Shown: in pieces, positions 44,192-56,098 of the stretch | Layout of the letters: the number at the start of each line of letters is the position of its first letter | Numbering within the stretch: the first letter of the stretch is position 1 | NCBI GenBank assembly: GCA_036924285.1 | Contig: JAYKYS010000005.1 | Span: 1,674,001 to 1,738,000 of the forward strand | Origin: Asterella californica | Lineage: Eukaryota > Streptophyta > Marchantiopsida > Marchantiales > Aytoniaceae | DNA length: 64,000 nt | Reading direction: 5' to 3' | Translations under genes and position numbers: made by a program | The notes under the pieces: generated by a model | Told to the model about the DNA's origin: nothing | Databases searched by the model: none | What the model saw: only the letters and a program-made list of their open reading frames with translations

Positions 44192-45604
44192 ACATCCTTG
44201 CCGAGTTCCAAAGGGTGATGGACTGGATCCTAGCATGACTGGATTTTGTTTGATGTTATATTGATAACATCTTAGTATGTAGTGCTACAATGGAGGAGCA
44301 CGAGAGACACTTACGAGATGTGTTTGAGCGGTTGAGGGCTCATGGTTGAAGTTACACCTTGAGAAGTGTAAGTTCTTCTAGGAGTTGGTAGAGTATATGG
44401 ACCACATCATCTACCCAGGTGGGTTGGGTGTTCAACAGACGAAGATTGAGGCTATTGCATATATCTCACGTCCTGCAGATGTGAGTCAAGTTCGGACATT
44501 TGTTGGTTTGGTGAATTTCTACCGTCAATACGTGAAGAGGTTTAGTGCAATTGCGAAGCCATTGACCAAGCTGATGAAGGTGGACCAAGAATGATCATGG
44601 AGAGTTGAGCAGAAGCGAGCTTTTGTAGAGCTCAAGGATAAGTTACATCTGCTCCCATCTTGAGGAGACCCATTAAGCGGCATCCTTTCCAATCGCACAC
44701 TAATTGGAGTATGTTGAGACTTGGAGTAGTGCTGACTCAGCATGATGATGAGGAAAATGAGCTCATGGTGACGTATGTCAGTCGCTCTAACAATGCTATG
44801 GAGGCGAGGTACAACTCGTACGAGGGAGAGTGTTTGACTGCAGTGTGAGCTGTCGCACACTTCCGATGTTATCTGTTTCAGAATATCTTTACTCTCATCA
44901 CTGATCACCAGCCGTTCAAGTGGTTGATGGAGTCCGACAAGCTTACATAGAAGCTTGCATGATGGACTCTGATCTTATAGGGGTATGACTTCCAAGTAGT
45001 GTATAGACCTGGAGTTGCCAACCTAGATGTCGACGGATTGAATCGCAACCCATGCACGAGTCAACAACATCAGATTGGAGCTCGATGGCATGACAAGGTT
45101 GATGAGGAGATGCCAAGGTAGCATGCATCTGCCTTTCTTTGTGTGTTGGCATGAACTCTAGTATAGAGAGCCATGTCGTATCTTTCTCAAGTCAACGAAT
45201 AGATGATGAGTCTCTAGATCTTGAAGGCGGAGATGGTGTTCTAGATCAGCGAGATATCCACGACGATGTGACAGTAATAGAATATCTACGTACTTGCATG
45301 ATGATAAGCACAGTAAGTTCCAAGGACCGAGATCGCGTCCTCTAACGAGCGAAGAGATTTCAACGAGAAGCACGACATGTACTTCGAGTGTGCGACGATG
45401 AAAGAATACGAATAGTGCCACATCCATCTCAGAGGGCACAGTTAGTACGACACGCACATGAGGAGTTGGGACATTTTGGAGTGAATTCAACGTACACATA
45501 GCTTACTCCAAGGACAACGTTGATTGCGTGGTATGCACATCGATGTGCAACAATTTGTCGCACAATGTGTGATTTGTGATCGAGTATGAGCATCGTTTAA
45601 TGCT
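44192..45604 (+). pseudogene. pol: Family P RT to integrase N-terminus fragment
   Basis: It starts in RT (EFQRVMDWIL), passes the catalytic box as CYIDNILV (second aspartate changed to asparagine), and the connection EYMDHIIYPGGLGVQQTKIEAIAYISRPADVSQV. RNase H follows, then the pre-integrase region to the block CVICD...MSIV, ending at 45604 in sequence equivalent to 16385 of the 13-18 kb copy. What follows is family C; the continuation of P is at 29042. Confidence 0.8.
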
Positions 45605-46194
45605 ACTAATGATAGCAAATTGTAGTACACCGGACACAGCAATGCTACGATGGATTGCTTATACTCGGAGTCTGAACCTTGAGCTAAAGCATATAGCAGG
45701 AAAGGATAATTTAATTTTATATATGTTATCTATGGCTCGTTATACAAATGAGGATGAGATGTTTGCAAAGGTCGAAGATGAAGAGAAGAGAGACGTTTGG
45801 TGCCAAGTTGGTCAGCAGACTTCAGACTTGGAACCACTGATGTTTAAAGAGGAATTCTACACGGAAAGTTCTGCGATATTGGATTTTATCTGAGTTCGTT
45901 ATGTAGACGAGAACGATGGAGTGATGTAGAGTACAAGGAGATCAGACGAAAAGCATACAGTTATCTTTTACGTGAAGGTTATCTGTGAAAATGCTCAAAA
46001 AGAAGAGATGGAATGATTGCTAGAGTTTTGGATGATCAACCGACAAAGCTGAATCTACTTAAGGAGTTTCATGACACCTTGTGGGCTAGACACCGTGGAG
46101 TTTGAGCTACGTACACGAAGATGAAAGAGAGATACTGATGGAAGAGTTTGTACCAAGACGTGGTGGATTTGTTGGGTCGTGTCTACACTGCCAG
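45605..46194 (+). pseudogene. pol: Family C RNase H/integrase N-terminus fragment
   Basis: Reads LLMIANCSTPDTAMLRWIAYTRSL, ELKHIAGKDN and, through frameshifts, the HHCC integrase domain up to the last CxxC (CLHCQ in a shifted frame). It continues exactly from 29041, where the matching fragment ended at CLPL. Confidence 0.78.
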
Positions 46195-47136
46195 CCTGTG
46201 CTGGCCTCTCCAAACAGCTCTAGCACACATACACCCTCCTCTGGATACTATCACACAATGTGAGTCGTATCTAACGGTGATAAGGTCACAGGGCCAGTAG
46301 CAGGAACAACCCTTTGTTCCTCTACTGGTGGTACAAAGGCTTCACTCCAAGCCTGCTGCACCAACTGATCAGCATACTGCTGCAACTCTCCACTCGAACT
46401 CCAGAGTGGAACATCCAAGGCAAATGGTACTAATGTAGACATGCTAGGCATGTCCTCCACCTCCTCAAAGACCGGAGTATCCTCCGCATGGGCATTGCCC
46501 TCCAATAACTTGCCCGGCCAAGTGATGACCGAACTGAACCATGCAACGGGATGCCATCGTCCTTGGTGTAGGCTCCGTCGTCTCAACTCTAGCACTGAAC
46601 CGCACTGGTAAGCGGCTCACTCGTCCCTCACCGAACTGCCAACCTGGTCTGTAAGATGCTGTCTTTGTCCAATAGTTGATCACAAACCCCATAGGGTATA
46701 ACACAGCACCTTCAACTAATACATCATAAGACTCTGCGACTGTAACAATGGCCTTGACCTTCACCATGGAGCCATCTGTGGGATGATCTGGTCGAACTCT
46801 CACCGTCAACATCTCGCGGGTCATGTGTAGAGTTGTACCCCTTAATCCCCTTAGAGATGTCTGCAACTGGAATGGACATCTCTCCACCTCGGACTTCTTC
46901 AGACCTAAATCAATACACGCCGCCTTCCTCAACATCAACGGTTGGGCTCCAGAGTCTAACAAGACCTTCTGTGGTCAATACACCTTCCCTGAAGGTGTCA
47001 CCAAACAGAAGATGCCACTTCTGTTGTCCAACAACACCACACCTGGTGCCAAACCAGCACGGTCAATCGCCGGCCTAGCTGGTAACTCATCTAACCTGGC
47101 ATCCGCCGCTTGTCAAGTACCACTGGTAGCTGTCCC
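46195..47136 (-). pseudogene. Family P protease and start of methyltransferase (motif I)
   Basis: The frame has a retropepsin loop VLLDSGAQPLMLRK with a normal D-S-G triad, a domain of about 120 residues and a linker ending LSPLDTTHIV. A double stop (TGA TAG) follows, then, in the same frame, YPEEGVCVLELFGEASTG. That matches motif I of C5 methyltransferases (LDLFxG-x-S-T-G), which binds S-adenosylmethionine. It is cut at 46195. Because the family P fragment at 13477 starts just after the catalytic PC, the two fragments together imply protease-methyltransferase-RT order. Assignment of this piece to family P is inferred from that fit. Confidence 0.68.
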
Positions 47137-48045
47137 CACAAAGTTGGAGAGGTCTTCTCGAGCCAACACCAAGTATCTCATACCCCATAACCCAGGAGGC
47201 ATTGCTACCAAATCAAGAACCCATTGAAAATGGATACTAGACGGATAGGTTGGCACCAGACCATCTTTGTAACGTACATTTGAATAAAATTGACAGTGCA
47301 AGCATGAACTTACAAAGTTCACCACATCTTGATAAAGTCCTCTCCACCAGTACCTCTCTTTCAACTTTGTGTAGGTAGCCCAAGCTCCTCGATGTCCGGC
47401 ACACAAGGTGTCATGAAACTCCTTCATCAACCGTTGCTTGATCTGCAGATCATCTATAACTCGTAAAAGTGCTCCGTCTTCTCTCTTTGGACGTTTCCAA
47501 AGATAACCATCTCGCAATAAGTAGTCATATGCCTTCCTCCTTACCTCTCTAAACTCTGCATCACTCAAACCTTCTCGCATGTTTAAAGAACTCAAAAAGA
47601 ATCCAATGTCATGTAACCTTCCCGTGTAGAACTCCTCTTTGAACGGCAGCGGCTCCAATTCTATAGTCCGTTGATTAACTTGACACTGAACATCCTTTCT
47701 CTCTTCTTCCTCAGCTTCTGAAAACATGACATCCTCATCTACAAATCGAGCCCTTGACAACGTATCTGCGACCACATTCTCCTTTCCTTTTATATGTTTC
47801 AGCTCTGGATTCAAGCTTCTAATATAAGCAATCCAACGTAACATCGCTATGTCTGGTGTGTTACAGTTGGATATCATGCCTAGTAGAGGTAGACAATCCG
47901 TTTCTAGGACTACATGAGCACCAATCAGAAACTCACTGTCTGTCTTCATCGCTGTCACCGCTCTCCACAACTCACGCTTCACCTGGGGATAATCTCGTTG
48001 CCTGTCCGTCAAGATCCTAGCTCCAAACCTAGAGGTAAGCCGCAT
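47137..48045 (-). pseudogene. pol: Family C (copy C2) RNase H C-terminus and integrase
   Basis: A long open frame of about 300 residues with RELWRAV (tryptophan where family A has TGA), ETDCLPLLGMISNC, GKENVVADTLSRAR, the HHCC domain (FHDTLCAGHRGAW...CLHCQFYSNV) and the first core aspartate (WVLDLVAMPPG). It is cut off at SNFVG by the family P fragment, so the rest of the integrase core is missing. Confidence 0.82.
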
Positions 48046-48091
48046 ACCATCCGCATCATCTTGACCTATCGCTCAACCAATCGGTTTTGGA

Positions 48092-49691
48092 CTAGTATCT
48101 ACTATGACAATGACAGGTCTCCCACACCCGTAGTCTACTCTTCTCAGGTGGAGACTGTAGAGCCTCCTTTAGTCTATTCATAGCTTCTCGATGGACCCTC
48201 AATAATGCATACAAAGGCTCAGCAACATGAGCATAATGAGGAATGGATAAACGATAAAATACACAAGCACCTAGAAAACGTCGAACCTCCGTGATATTTC
48301 TACAGTCTGCCATCCTAGCTATGGCTTCAACCTTCTCCGGATTTGGTCGTCTTCCAAAAGCACCACACAAATGTCCAACCACTAAAATCTCAGACACACC
48401 AAACTTGGACTTAGCTCATGACAGGGTGAGATGTACCTCCTCCAAACGAGTTAAGATACGTTCTACATCCCTGATATGATATGCAACAAACCTCCTACAT
48501 CCATTCGCAAGTACTGCTTCATCCTTGTCTTCAACCGCGCAACCTTTCATAGGAATATCATCTAGAAATGGAATGGTAACATCAGGCACAAATTCCCTTA
48601 GTACCTTATGCATCGCATTTTGAATATGGGCCACCGAGTTCGTCGCTCCTTGTGGAAGAGTACACATCCGCATCAATCCTAGGGGCGTACGCATAGTAGT
48701 TAAATCTCTACTCTCCACAGCCAGCTGGAACTGATCATAACCAGAATATAGATCTCTTATCGAATAGATAGCTCTCCCTGCAAATACCTCTGCTACCTCT
48801 TCGATCACAAGACCCGTCCCAACGTTACGAATGATTACGTTATTCGCAGGCTGTAGGTCTTGAATAAAACGCAAAGCTCCTGACTTCTTGGGTACAACTC
48901 GATGAGCTTAGGCAACAAAGCACGAGGAACTGGGATCGTTTCAGGTCCCAAGGCACATGAGGGATTGTGAATATAACCATAGGCGCTATAACCTTTGGGT
49001 CCACACAACCTATCTCCTCTGCTAAAAAAGAGAATGCTTTACCATGCTTCACTATCATCTGTTCAAACACTGTCTTCTCGACCTCAGTCAAGAAATCACC
49101 TCCTCCCATCTGGAGCTCCTTCAATGTCTCCTCAGTAAACTGGTGCCCTACTCATCTATGATCACGCAATATAGGCTCAGTCCCCACTAACTGTACTTGC
49201 TGCTGGGAGTTAGCAGGTAGTTGAGTTGCTACCGGTCTTACCTTTCTCAGTACAGATTTGTACTTCGCATGGACATCTGCTTCCTGAGGGAGTGCACACC
49301 AACAACTTGCTTCTCTCCCTTTATTATTCTGCATCGGATGAGGAAACTGCACGTATGTAGCAATCTCTTCATATATGCGTCGAGAGTGGATAGAGATCAC
49401 CGCCACACTATTTTTCCCTTCTACCAATCTACTCACATTGTCTAACCAACCGACACCTGACTGTACAGACATAAACTCTTCAAACAAACCAGAAACCACT
49501 TCGTCTTCAGGTAGAACTCCTACACGCCACAACTCTGATATCTGCTTCACCATCCATCTTTTTATATTTTTCCCCATATCTTCAACTCTTGTAAATCGAC
49601 TCCACCCATCTGCCTCAAACATCAGCAATCCAGACTGCCAACTCTGTACACTACATCTGTCTCCAGATCTTTGTACATGTCTCGCTTCCAT
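48092..49691 (-). pseudogene. pol: Copy C2 pol N-terminus and RT
   Basis: Frames 49152-49691 (pol N-terminus), 48840-49124 (RT start, DPKVIAPMVIFTIPHVPWDL), 48416-48874 (palm with IRDLYSGYDQF and FLDDIP) and 48092-48397 (VVGHLCGAFGRRPNPEKV, thumb). Compared with family A, about 25 residues are deleted between PKLIEL and the KKSG block near 48890. Frameshifts separate the pieces. Confidence 0.82.
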
Positions 49692-49720
49692 TTCTGACGA
49701 GATCTCAACAGTAGGTTCTA

Positions 49721-49763
49721 CACCCCTGTCTTCCCGCTCTACAGGAGTGGACTGCGAAAACCC
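49721..49763 (-). promoter_or_regulatory. Predicted -1 frameshift signal of copy C2
   Basis: Slippery GGGTTTT at 49763-49757 in the gag-pro frame, 7-nt spacer, 9-bp stem CACTCCTGT / ACAGGGGTG with one G-U pair, 11-nt loop. Slipping back one base opens the pol frame (SQSTPVERED). Confidence 0.75.
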
Positions 49764-50858
49764 TTACATCTCTTCGTCTGAGAATCTCTAAGGGTTTGTC
49801 GGTTCCGCTCATGTCTTGAGCGAACCGTCAAAAATTGTACTGAGTATCTGTCATCAGGACTCCGAACTCTAGCATAATGAGACCCATCATTCATCACCTT
49901 TGTTTCCATTCGAACAGCGGTGATGTATGGTTGGCCCAGTATGACAGGATAGGAGGCAGACGACTGTACAAAGAAATGCTGATCAACCTCTACATCTCCA
50001 ATCCTTACACACATATTAGGACAAGCTCCGTATAACTCACCTTTCTGATTATTTGTTGCACGAAGTACCCAACCATGATTCCTTTCGATTGGCCACTGCC
50101 CCTTCTCATACACCTCCTTGGAAATGATGCTGATCTCCGATCCGTGATCCACAAGTGCAGGTACTGGTTCAGAAAGTCCCTCAAGCCGAACATGCGTCTC
50201 TGTTGTCGCTCGTGCCCAATGCGTCATCTTCATTCTCAATAACAGCTGGACCAGCAACCCATGCCTCATACTTATCACCTCTGAATCAATCAACACCAAT
50301 AGCATCTACAGCTCCAATCATCTGACTGCTTACTTGTTCAGTCAATACCTGTCTCTTTCTCTTCATGATGTCTATTATCAACTCATGAAACTCTCTCTTT
50401 GCGATACCAACCACTTCACGAAGAGTAAACTCAACTCTAGCATCCAAAATGCGTTGCTCCAGAACAGCACGCAAGTCTATCGCTGTTTCGATGTCTGCAG
50501 CTAGCTTGTAAGCTGGAGCTTTCTCTTTCTCATGTGATGTAAACCTCTTTCCCCGTACTCTATCTGTAGCAGTAGTCTCTTGTGGTAAATCCTGTACACC
50601 TTTCACAGGATCTACTGCAGGTGGTGGAGCTGTAGAGGTAGAAGGTTTATCCTCTGCAGCAGGAAATCTACCAGCTGGTACAGATGATGATGGTTCCGCT
50701 GCTCTCCTCCTCGTAACCCTCCGACGGTCACTGTCCTCTGGTACTCCTGCATCTAAATCAGAAGCGTCCCGTCTTCTTTTGTCTTCGATCATGGCATCTT
50801 GTTCACCACTCGTCTCAAAAACGCTCGAATAGAAGTTGCATCTACTGGGTCTTTCCAT
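49739..50858 (-). pseudogene. gag-pro: Copy C2 gag C-terminus and protease
   Basis: The linker has the conserved helix ILDARVEFTLREVVGIAKREFHE. The protease loop is ALVDHGSEI, again D-H-G, followed by VQSSASYPVILGQPYITAVR. Two overlapping frames (50286-50858 and 49739-50305) show one frameshift. Domain layout matches family A. Confidence 0.82.
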
Positions 50859-52312
50859 CTAGTAGCTCTCCTAATGTTTTCAGCACCTCTCTTCATCATT
50901 TCAATCGGAACCTCAACAGCCTGCTCAACCATAGTTGGATTAGAGCGCACCTCAACTCTCCCAGTATATACATCAGCCTCCGCAGAACCCGCAGTCATCG
51001 CTGTAGTATTCGCACCAGTAAGTGCTGGAAAAGAACTCCTCATTCCTCCTCTTCCAAAATATGTGTTCAGAGACTGCCCAGTGGCGGTTAGATACAACCT
51101 GTTGTTGTGATAGTTGACTACGTCCTCTCGCAAGGCAACCGCCAAGTCTTGACAGTCTCCTCTGAGATGATCTGGGCTGTCGCACCAAATACATCTCCTG
51201 GTAAAGGTTCCTCCTACAGATCGAGCACCTGGTGCAATGGGTCGTTGATCTCTCCTCATGTCTGTCATCTCAACCTCAAATCTCTCAATTGTTGAGTAAG
51301 TTCTTCTATCAAGTTATGTTGATTTCGGTTCTCAACATATCGCTGCTGCTGTCTAGGTCCTCTCTGTGCTGGGATAGGTACTGCAGGCGCTTGAGGAACC
51401 ACTTGGGGAACCACTATAGGTGCTTGAGGAATCACAATAGGTGCTTGAGGTATTGCAGGAAGAGCATAGGAACATGAGGAGCTACAGGAACATGAGGAGC
51501 TACTCTCTACTCTGGCAAGGTCTCTAATTGCAGTACCATCCTACCACGACGTTGTCTAGCAAGGGTGGATACTGCTTTCTCCACTCTCCTCCAATCAGAT
51601 GTAACTCCCCCTTCAGCTCCACGATCAACCAACATAAAACAAAGTCTGTCCGCTGTGAACTCATCTAGAGCCCCAAGAACAACTCCGTCTTCCTAGCATC
51701 CAGCGTCGACCTCTCTAGACCAGAAAGCTGAGAGTACCTCTTCTCAAACTCACGAATTATCTCATTCAATCCCATGGAACGTCCAGGCTGACGCTCTATC
51801 CAGTCCATGAGAGTTCTTCTGGTGACTCTTTCAGAGTCCTCTTCTAGAAACTGTTCTCTCAGTGTACGTTCAAACAGAGTCCACCCATCTAAATGTCTTC
51901 TCTGTAAATTTCTCACCTTCTCTCTCAATTCAAGGACAACAGTCAACTCAAAGCTTAGAATTATCTCAACTTCAGGTGCCCTGACCAACTCCATTTCACC
52001 CACATACTCCCGCAGGTACCTAGTAACGTCTCTTCCATCGAATCGCCCACATCGACCAACAATTGCTTGTAATGCTCTTGTGGACTTCTGCTCAGCTCCT
52101 CCAATTGCAGGCTGCTGCTGAATCAAAGCAGCCAACGTCTGAAGAATCTGAGACGTGTCTACAGCAGGCTGTGTTGTTGCTGTTGGAACCACCGTAGGCC
52201 CGCCTTGAGAGTCAATTCCATCTTGATCAGGAGTCCCTTGAACAGGAGCACCTTGAGCAGCAGCTACATCTTGTACGACAGCACTGTGATCCATCTTCTC
52301 CCTTGTATGCAA
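50859..52312 (-). pseudogene. gag: Copy C2 gag
   Basis: It starts at an ATG near 52312 (MHTREKMDHSAVV; the ATG at 52294 is equally possible). Capsid-like region RCGRFDGRDVTRYLREYVGEMELV at 52000-52080 and a CCHC knuckle CIWCDSPDHLRGDC at about 51165-51205. A frameshift near 51665 and a decayed proline-rich linker at 51330-51560 separate the pieces. Confidence 0.8.
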
Positions 52313-52353
52313 ATCTCAACCTCAGCAACCTCAGCGATTAATCACCCCAAGAT

Positions 52354-52373
52354 GACTCTCAGTGGAAGCACCA
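52354..52373 (-). other. Copy C2 primer-binding site
   Basis: Minus strand TGGTGCTTCCACTGAGAGTC, six bases inside the LTR end. The first ten bases are the same as in C1. Confidence 0.6.
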
Positions 52374-52379
52374 GATTTA

Positions 52380-54398
52380 TGTCGAGGAGAGTCCTTCTCA
52401 GGAAGGGCGAGCCTTCTGGCTGTGATAATTCGTGAGGTAGGGGTAGAAATCAAATACCAAGACAAGAGCCAAAGCTGGTAATACACAACGGCTGAAGTCA
52501 CTCACATAGACTACTCTCTGACCATAGGTCACTTGCTATTTTTCTGATCAAGTCTCAGGAGACAGATCCACCTTCAGACACATCAGATAAGAGAAACCTG
52601 AACTCACGATGCTTTATTTCTCTTCCAAACACACTCAATAGTCTTCCACATACATCAATTTACAACCTATCTCTACTCAGCGCCTTACGTTGATCACCGC
52701 AGATGCCAAACAGCCAATTCCCACTCAACTAGTCTTCTCTCCAGCAGATTTCTCTCCAAAACCCACAACCTATGAAGATCTGAAACCCCAACGCCTTGTA
52801 TCCCTTCTTACAACAGCTTCAGCACTGAAATTTCTCAGAAGAACCTGATCTTCTCAGTCCCTAATCTTCTCCTCCGTTCAGATAGATGCTCCTAGCTCAC
52901 CAGATTCACCTCAAACAGCCTAGTAGGTAAATTCAAGCTCTTCCAACTCTTAATCCTCTCTTTGCGTCAATCTCCCAACTGAAACTATCAGGAATTTAAC
53001 CCCACATCGATCAAAAGTCCTCTGCAGATTATCAAACTATCTCCCTCAATAAAACAACCTCCTGTCCGTTCAGAAGGTAGTTCTACCTCCAAATTGTATA
53101 ATAGATAAAGTTCCCTCTCCCAAACACTTGTCCGCCTTAGTTTTGTCAGAAAATTTGATCTCTCTCAGCCTCCAAGCATCTCCTGCACTTCCCTGATCCT
53201 AAATCCTTAATTCCCTTCCTTCCGCTTCAGCTCTCAGCTCTCAGTCCAAAAATTGCTTGGAAAGTGTTCCCGATCCCAAGCCGCCGCAGGTATTTAACGT
53301 AAAAGTTAAGGCTCCAGCTTAAGTTGCCCCCCTGCTGTCTTTATAAGCGCACTCACTTATCAGAAGTAGAGCCCTAGCTTAAGCTGCCTCCCTGCTGTCC
53401 TTGTGCGTACAGAGCTTTATTTACAAAGTTTACCCCTTTTTAATACAAGTTTCATAATTGTCTCCACAAACTCTACCCCTTCACTAATAAAGGTTCTCAT
53501 AGCCTCATTCCTCATCGCAAGCTGACTCGATGGTTATTTAACTAATTAACAAAAGTTTCCCATGCTCTTGATGTCATCCTGAATATACTACAAGCCATCC
53601 AATGTAGGTTGAAGTCCCAACACTTATGAGGTTGCCCCACAGGACTTACAGCCCCCCCATATGCGCACCAGGTATCTCCTATAGTACATTCAGGATGGCA
53701 TGCGGAGGCTTAGGCCAAGAAGCCCACGATTAAGAGAGATACCGGTCTCCCGCCCCTAGATATCCAGGACGTGGCTGCATATCCAACATAGACTCCCTTC
53801 CAAGAGGCCAACATGCCGGAATAGGAACCAGAGGCCAGGAGGGATTGATCCTGAGACCACTTCCCTCCTAGGCAGGCGCCCTATCACTGGGATGGCCTTT
53901 GGTTCCGTTCAAGAAGAGAAAATTTTCTGTACATATGTTTTCTTGAGGAAATTTTCTTGTAAAGTCTTTACTAGCCTTTCCTGTGCTAACTTCTCTATAC
54001 AACTCCATTTTTAATGAACAAGGAGTCAAAACTATAGTATTTGTGAACACCTACACACTCACGCTATCAGATTCTGAGTTCGAGTCATGAGCCAGAATCG
54101 ACGGATTTCCCTCTTTCGCATATTTCTCAATTTAAAACCGTACTAACTATTGCCTAAAACACTTTTTGTCAAAAACTGGAAGCATGAGGTCGCTCTCCTC
54201 GTCGAGCTCTGCATTCTGATGCCCTTCGACCTCTTTCAGGGTGATATTTCAGTCTAAGCTAGGGGCCAGCTTGTCAAGCATGGCCCCAGCTTAGCTCCTG
54301 CCCAGCTTAATAAGCTAGGGTGTAGCTTCCCGAACAAATGATGGTTGAGTGTCTTCTGAGGTCCCGTTTCATCATGTGGAATGTCACGCACTATGACA
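52380..54398 (-). repeat. Copy C2 5' LTR
   Basis: 2019 bp, TGTCATAG on the minus strand at 54398 to CTCGACA at 52380. The right flank is ACGTGG. No genes. It contains a short direct repeat near 53311 and 53372 (AGCTTAAG...CCTGCTGTC). It is longer than the other family C LTRs, so it may hold a nested insertion I could not delimit. Confidence 0.65.
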
Positions 54399-54600
54399 AC
54401 GTGGTAGCTCTACTAGCTCACCCATGACAACTGTCACCAACTGTCTCCATACGCGTCTCTACGATATAGATAAACACTATCACAACTATAGCTTCCCCCT
54501 AATACTGTGGGGTCGCCTTACCACTCCTCTAGGAACGTGCGAGAAGGTCTCCTACTACCTTATACAAGTCCATAAGTACTTGCACGCATCCCTGTAGGAC
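54399..54600. other. Unassigned flank of copy C2
   Basis: No gene or repeat recognised. Confidence 0.4.
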
Positions 54601-54604
54601 ACTA

Positions 54605-54700
54605 AGAGCTATTGGTCTAGTGGTAAAGTCAAAGCTAAGACTACAGAGTTAAGAGTCCAGGTCCAGGAATAGTGTTGGGATGGGTGACCAGCTGGTTTTA
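54605..54700 (+). repeat. SINE-like sequence with tRNA A-box and 5S rRNA-like segment
   Basis: TTGGTCTAGTGGT at 54611-54623 fits a tRNA A-box. From 54646, GAGTTAAG...GGGATGGGTGACC...CTGG follows the 3' half of plant 5S rRNA, including the GGATGGGTGACC element. A good B-box is missing and no poly-A or TSD was found, so this is a candidate only. Confidence 0.4.
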
Positions 54701-55183
54701 CACTTCCCACACAACTGGAACTTGGATACCTCTGTCACGCACGCCAGCAAGCTGGCTTGCGGCGGGTGCGGGCTCGGGCTCAGGCTCCGCTCCGCCTCCG
54801 CACTCACGCACCTCTGCTCCTCAAAGTTTAGGTTTAGCTTCCTCGATGCTCGGCCAAACTCCACGAAACTTGGTGCACTAGGATCGTCTTTCCAATCCGC
54901 TTCCAAAGAGCCCACTTCATTTGCCACGCTCACTCCGACTCCAACAAGTCACTCCAAGAACATTCCGTAAAATTTCTGCAGCGCTTTCGCATGACAGAAA
55001 ATCTCCACTCGATCCCACAACAGCAATCGATCTACGACCAGCAAGGTACCATGCGCCCACACACATCCGATCACAGGTCCAAACAATCAAGCACGAACGA
55101 CAACGCCTGAAGATATCAGCGGACGATTTTAGATCAGCGGGTTCTTACTGAACTCCATCTCGACCTGCACTCAGTTCTTCGAG
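54701..55183. other. Unassigned, GC-rich part then mixed sequence
   Basis: No gene is supported. A GC-rich stretch of CTCC/GGGC words is at 54760-54830. It could be the body of the SINE-like sequence or internal sequence of a family P element next to the LTR core. Confidence 0.35.
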
Positions 55184-55477
55184 TAATCTGAACAAAGAAA
55201 TTACCATCTCCAACACTATAACAAAGATTACTCACAAACGGTCAAGCCAAATCCACTCTAAGCACAAAGAGAATCCGGGTTACACTCAACTAGACTATCC
55301 ACCATAGCCTAGAGCTTGAAGGCTCAACTCGAAGAACTAAGACCTCCAAGCCCTACCTACGAAGTATACCCCTAGTGGGCTCTTCCACCAACTCGTCCTA
55401 ATAGCACTAACGACCTTATCGAGATGCGTCACTTCGCACTCGGTCAACCTAGCCAAGGTGTCAAACTGACGTGACAA
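55184..55477 (-). repeat. Family P LTR core, inverted, without its terminal repeats
   Basis: In reverse complement it closely follows the core 17764-18054, for example around GTTCTTCGAGTTGAGCC and GACCGTTTGTGAG. The 104-bp terminal repeats are absent on both sides. Its start abuts copia RT at nearly the same site where the 18-kb copy abuts the other half of a copia RT. Confidence 0.75.
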
Positions 55478-55857
55478 GGACGAGGATGACGAAGTGTTGT
55501 TTCTGATGTAGATAATAAACATTTCCGTCTGCACCGGACTTAGTAAATCCAAGAGAAAATAAGAATTTATCAATAATCAAATACTACTCTCTTGAGGACT
55601 ACTTAAGGCTGTAGAGAGTCTTAAGCAATCGACATACTTGACTGCGTCTTGCTGCACTCACCCCTTCCGAGGCACACATATATATTTCCTCATTAAGTGT
55701 CCCATTCAAAACTGCAGTTTTGATATCCATTTGATGTACATGTAGATTATATTGACGTTGAGATGACGATGATGAGCCGTATTGACTGAATACGGACACA
55801 GGGGAAAAGGTTTTTGTATAATCCAACCCCTAGATTTGAGTGAATCACGAGCCACAA
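55478..55857 (-). pseudogene. pol: Copia RT N-terminal part
   Basis: Frame 55599-55826 reads TFSPVSVFSQYG...YNLHVHQMDIKTAVLNGTLNEEIYM, the standard copia RT start, then LKTLYSLKQSSR. A further piece ends IYIRNNTSSSS at the LTR core, just before the place where LLYxDD would follow. Confidence 0.8.
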
Positions 55858-56098
55858 GTCTCATCTTATAACGAGCAATGGACCCATTAGTATTAAGCTT
55901 TAATTTTAAAAGTCCACTTACACATTATGGGTCTACGTCCTTGTGATTAGTCGGTGAGTTTCCAGGTGCCTTTTGATTCGTAAGAATCCAACTCCTCCTC
56001 TATTGCTCTCCTCCATTGATAACTATCAGGAGATGATACTGTTTCTGTAAAATGTAGGTTCTATTAGCACGGGCTTGAAGGCTATCATCAACGTCCGC

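Noticed and set aside
53868..54050. Short frame in the C2 LTR
   Set aside because: No homology or motif; the region is LTR sequence.
54646..54700. Functional 5S rRNA gene
   Set aside because: Only the 3' half resembles 5S rRNA, and the 5' half and terminator are missing.
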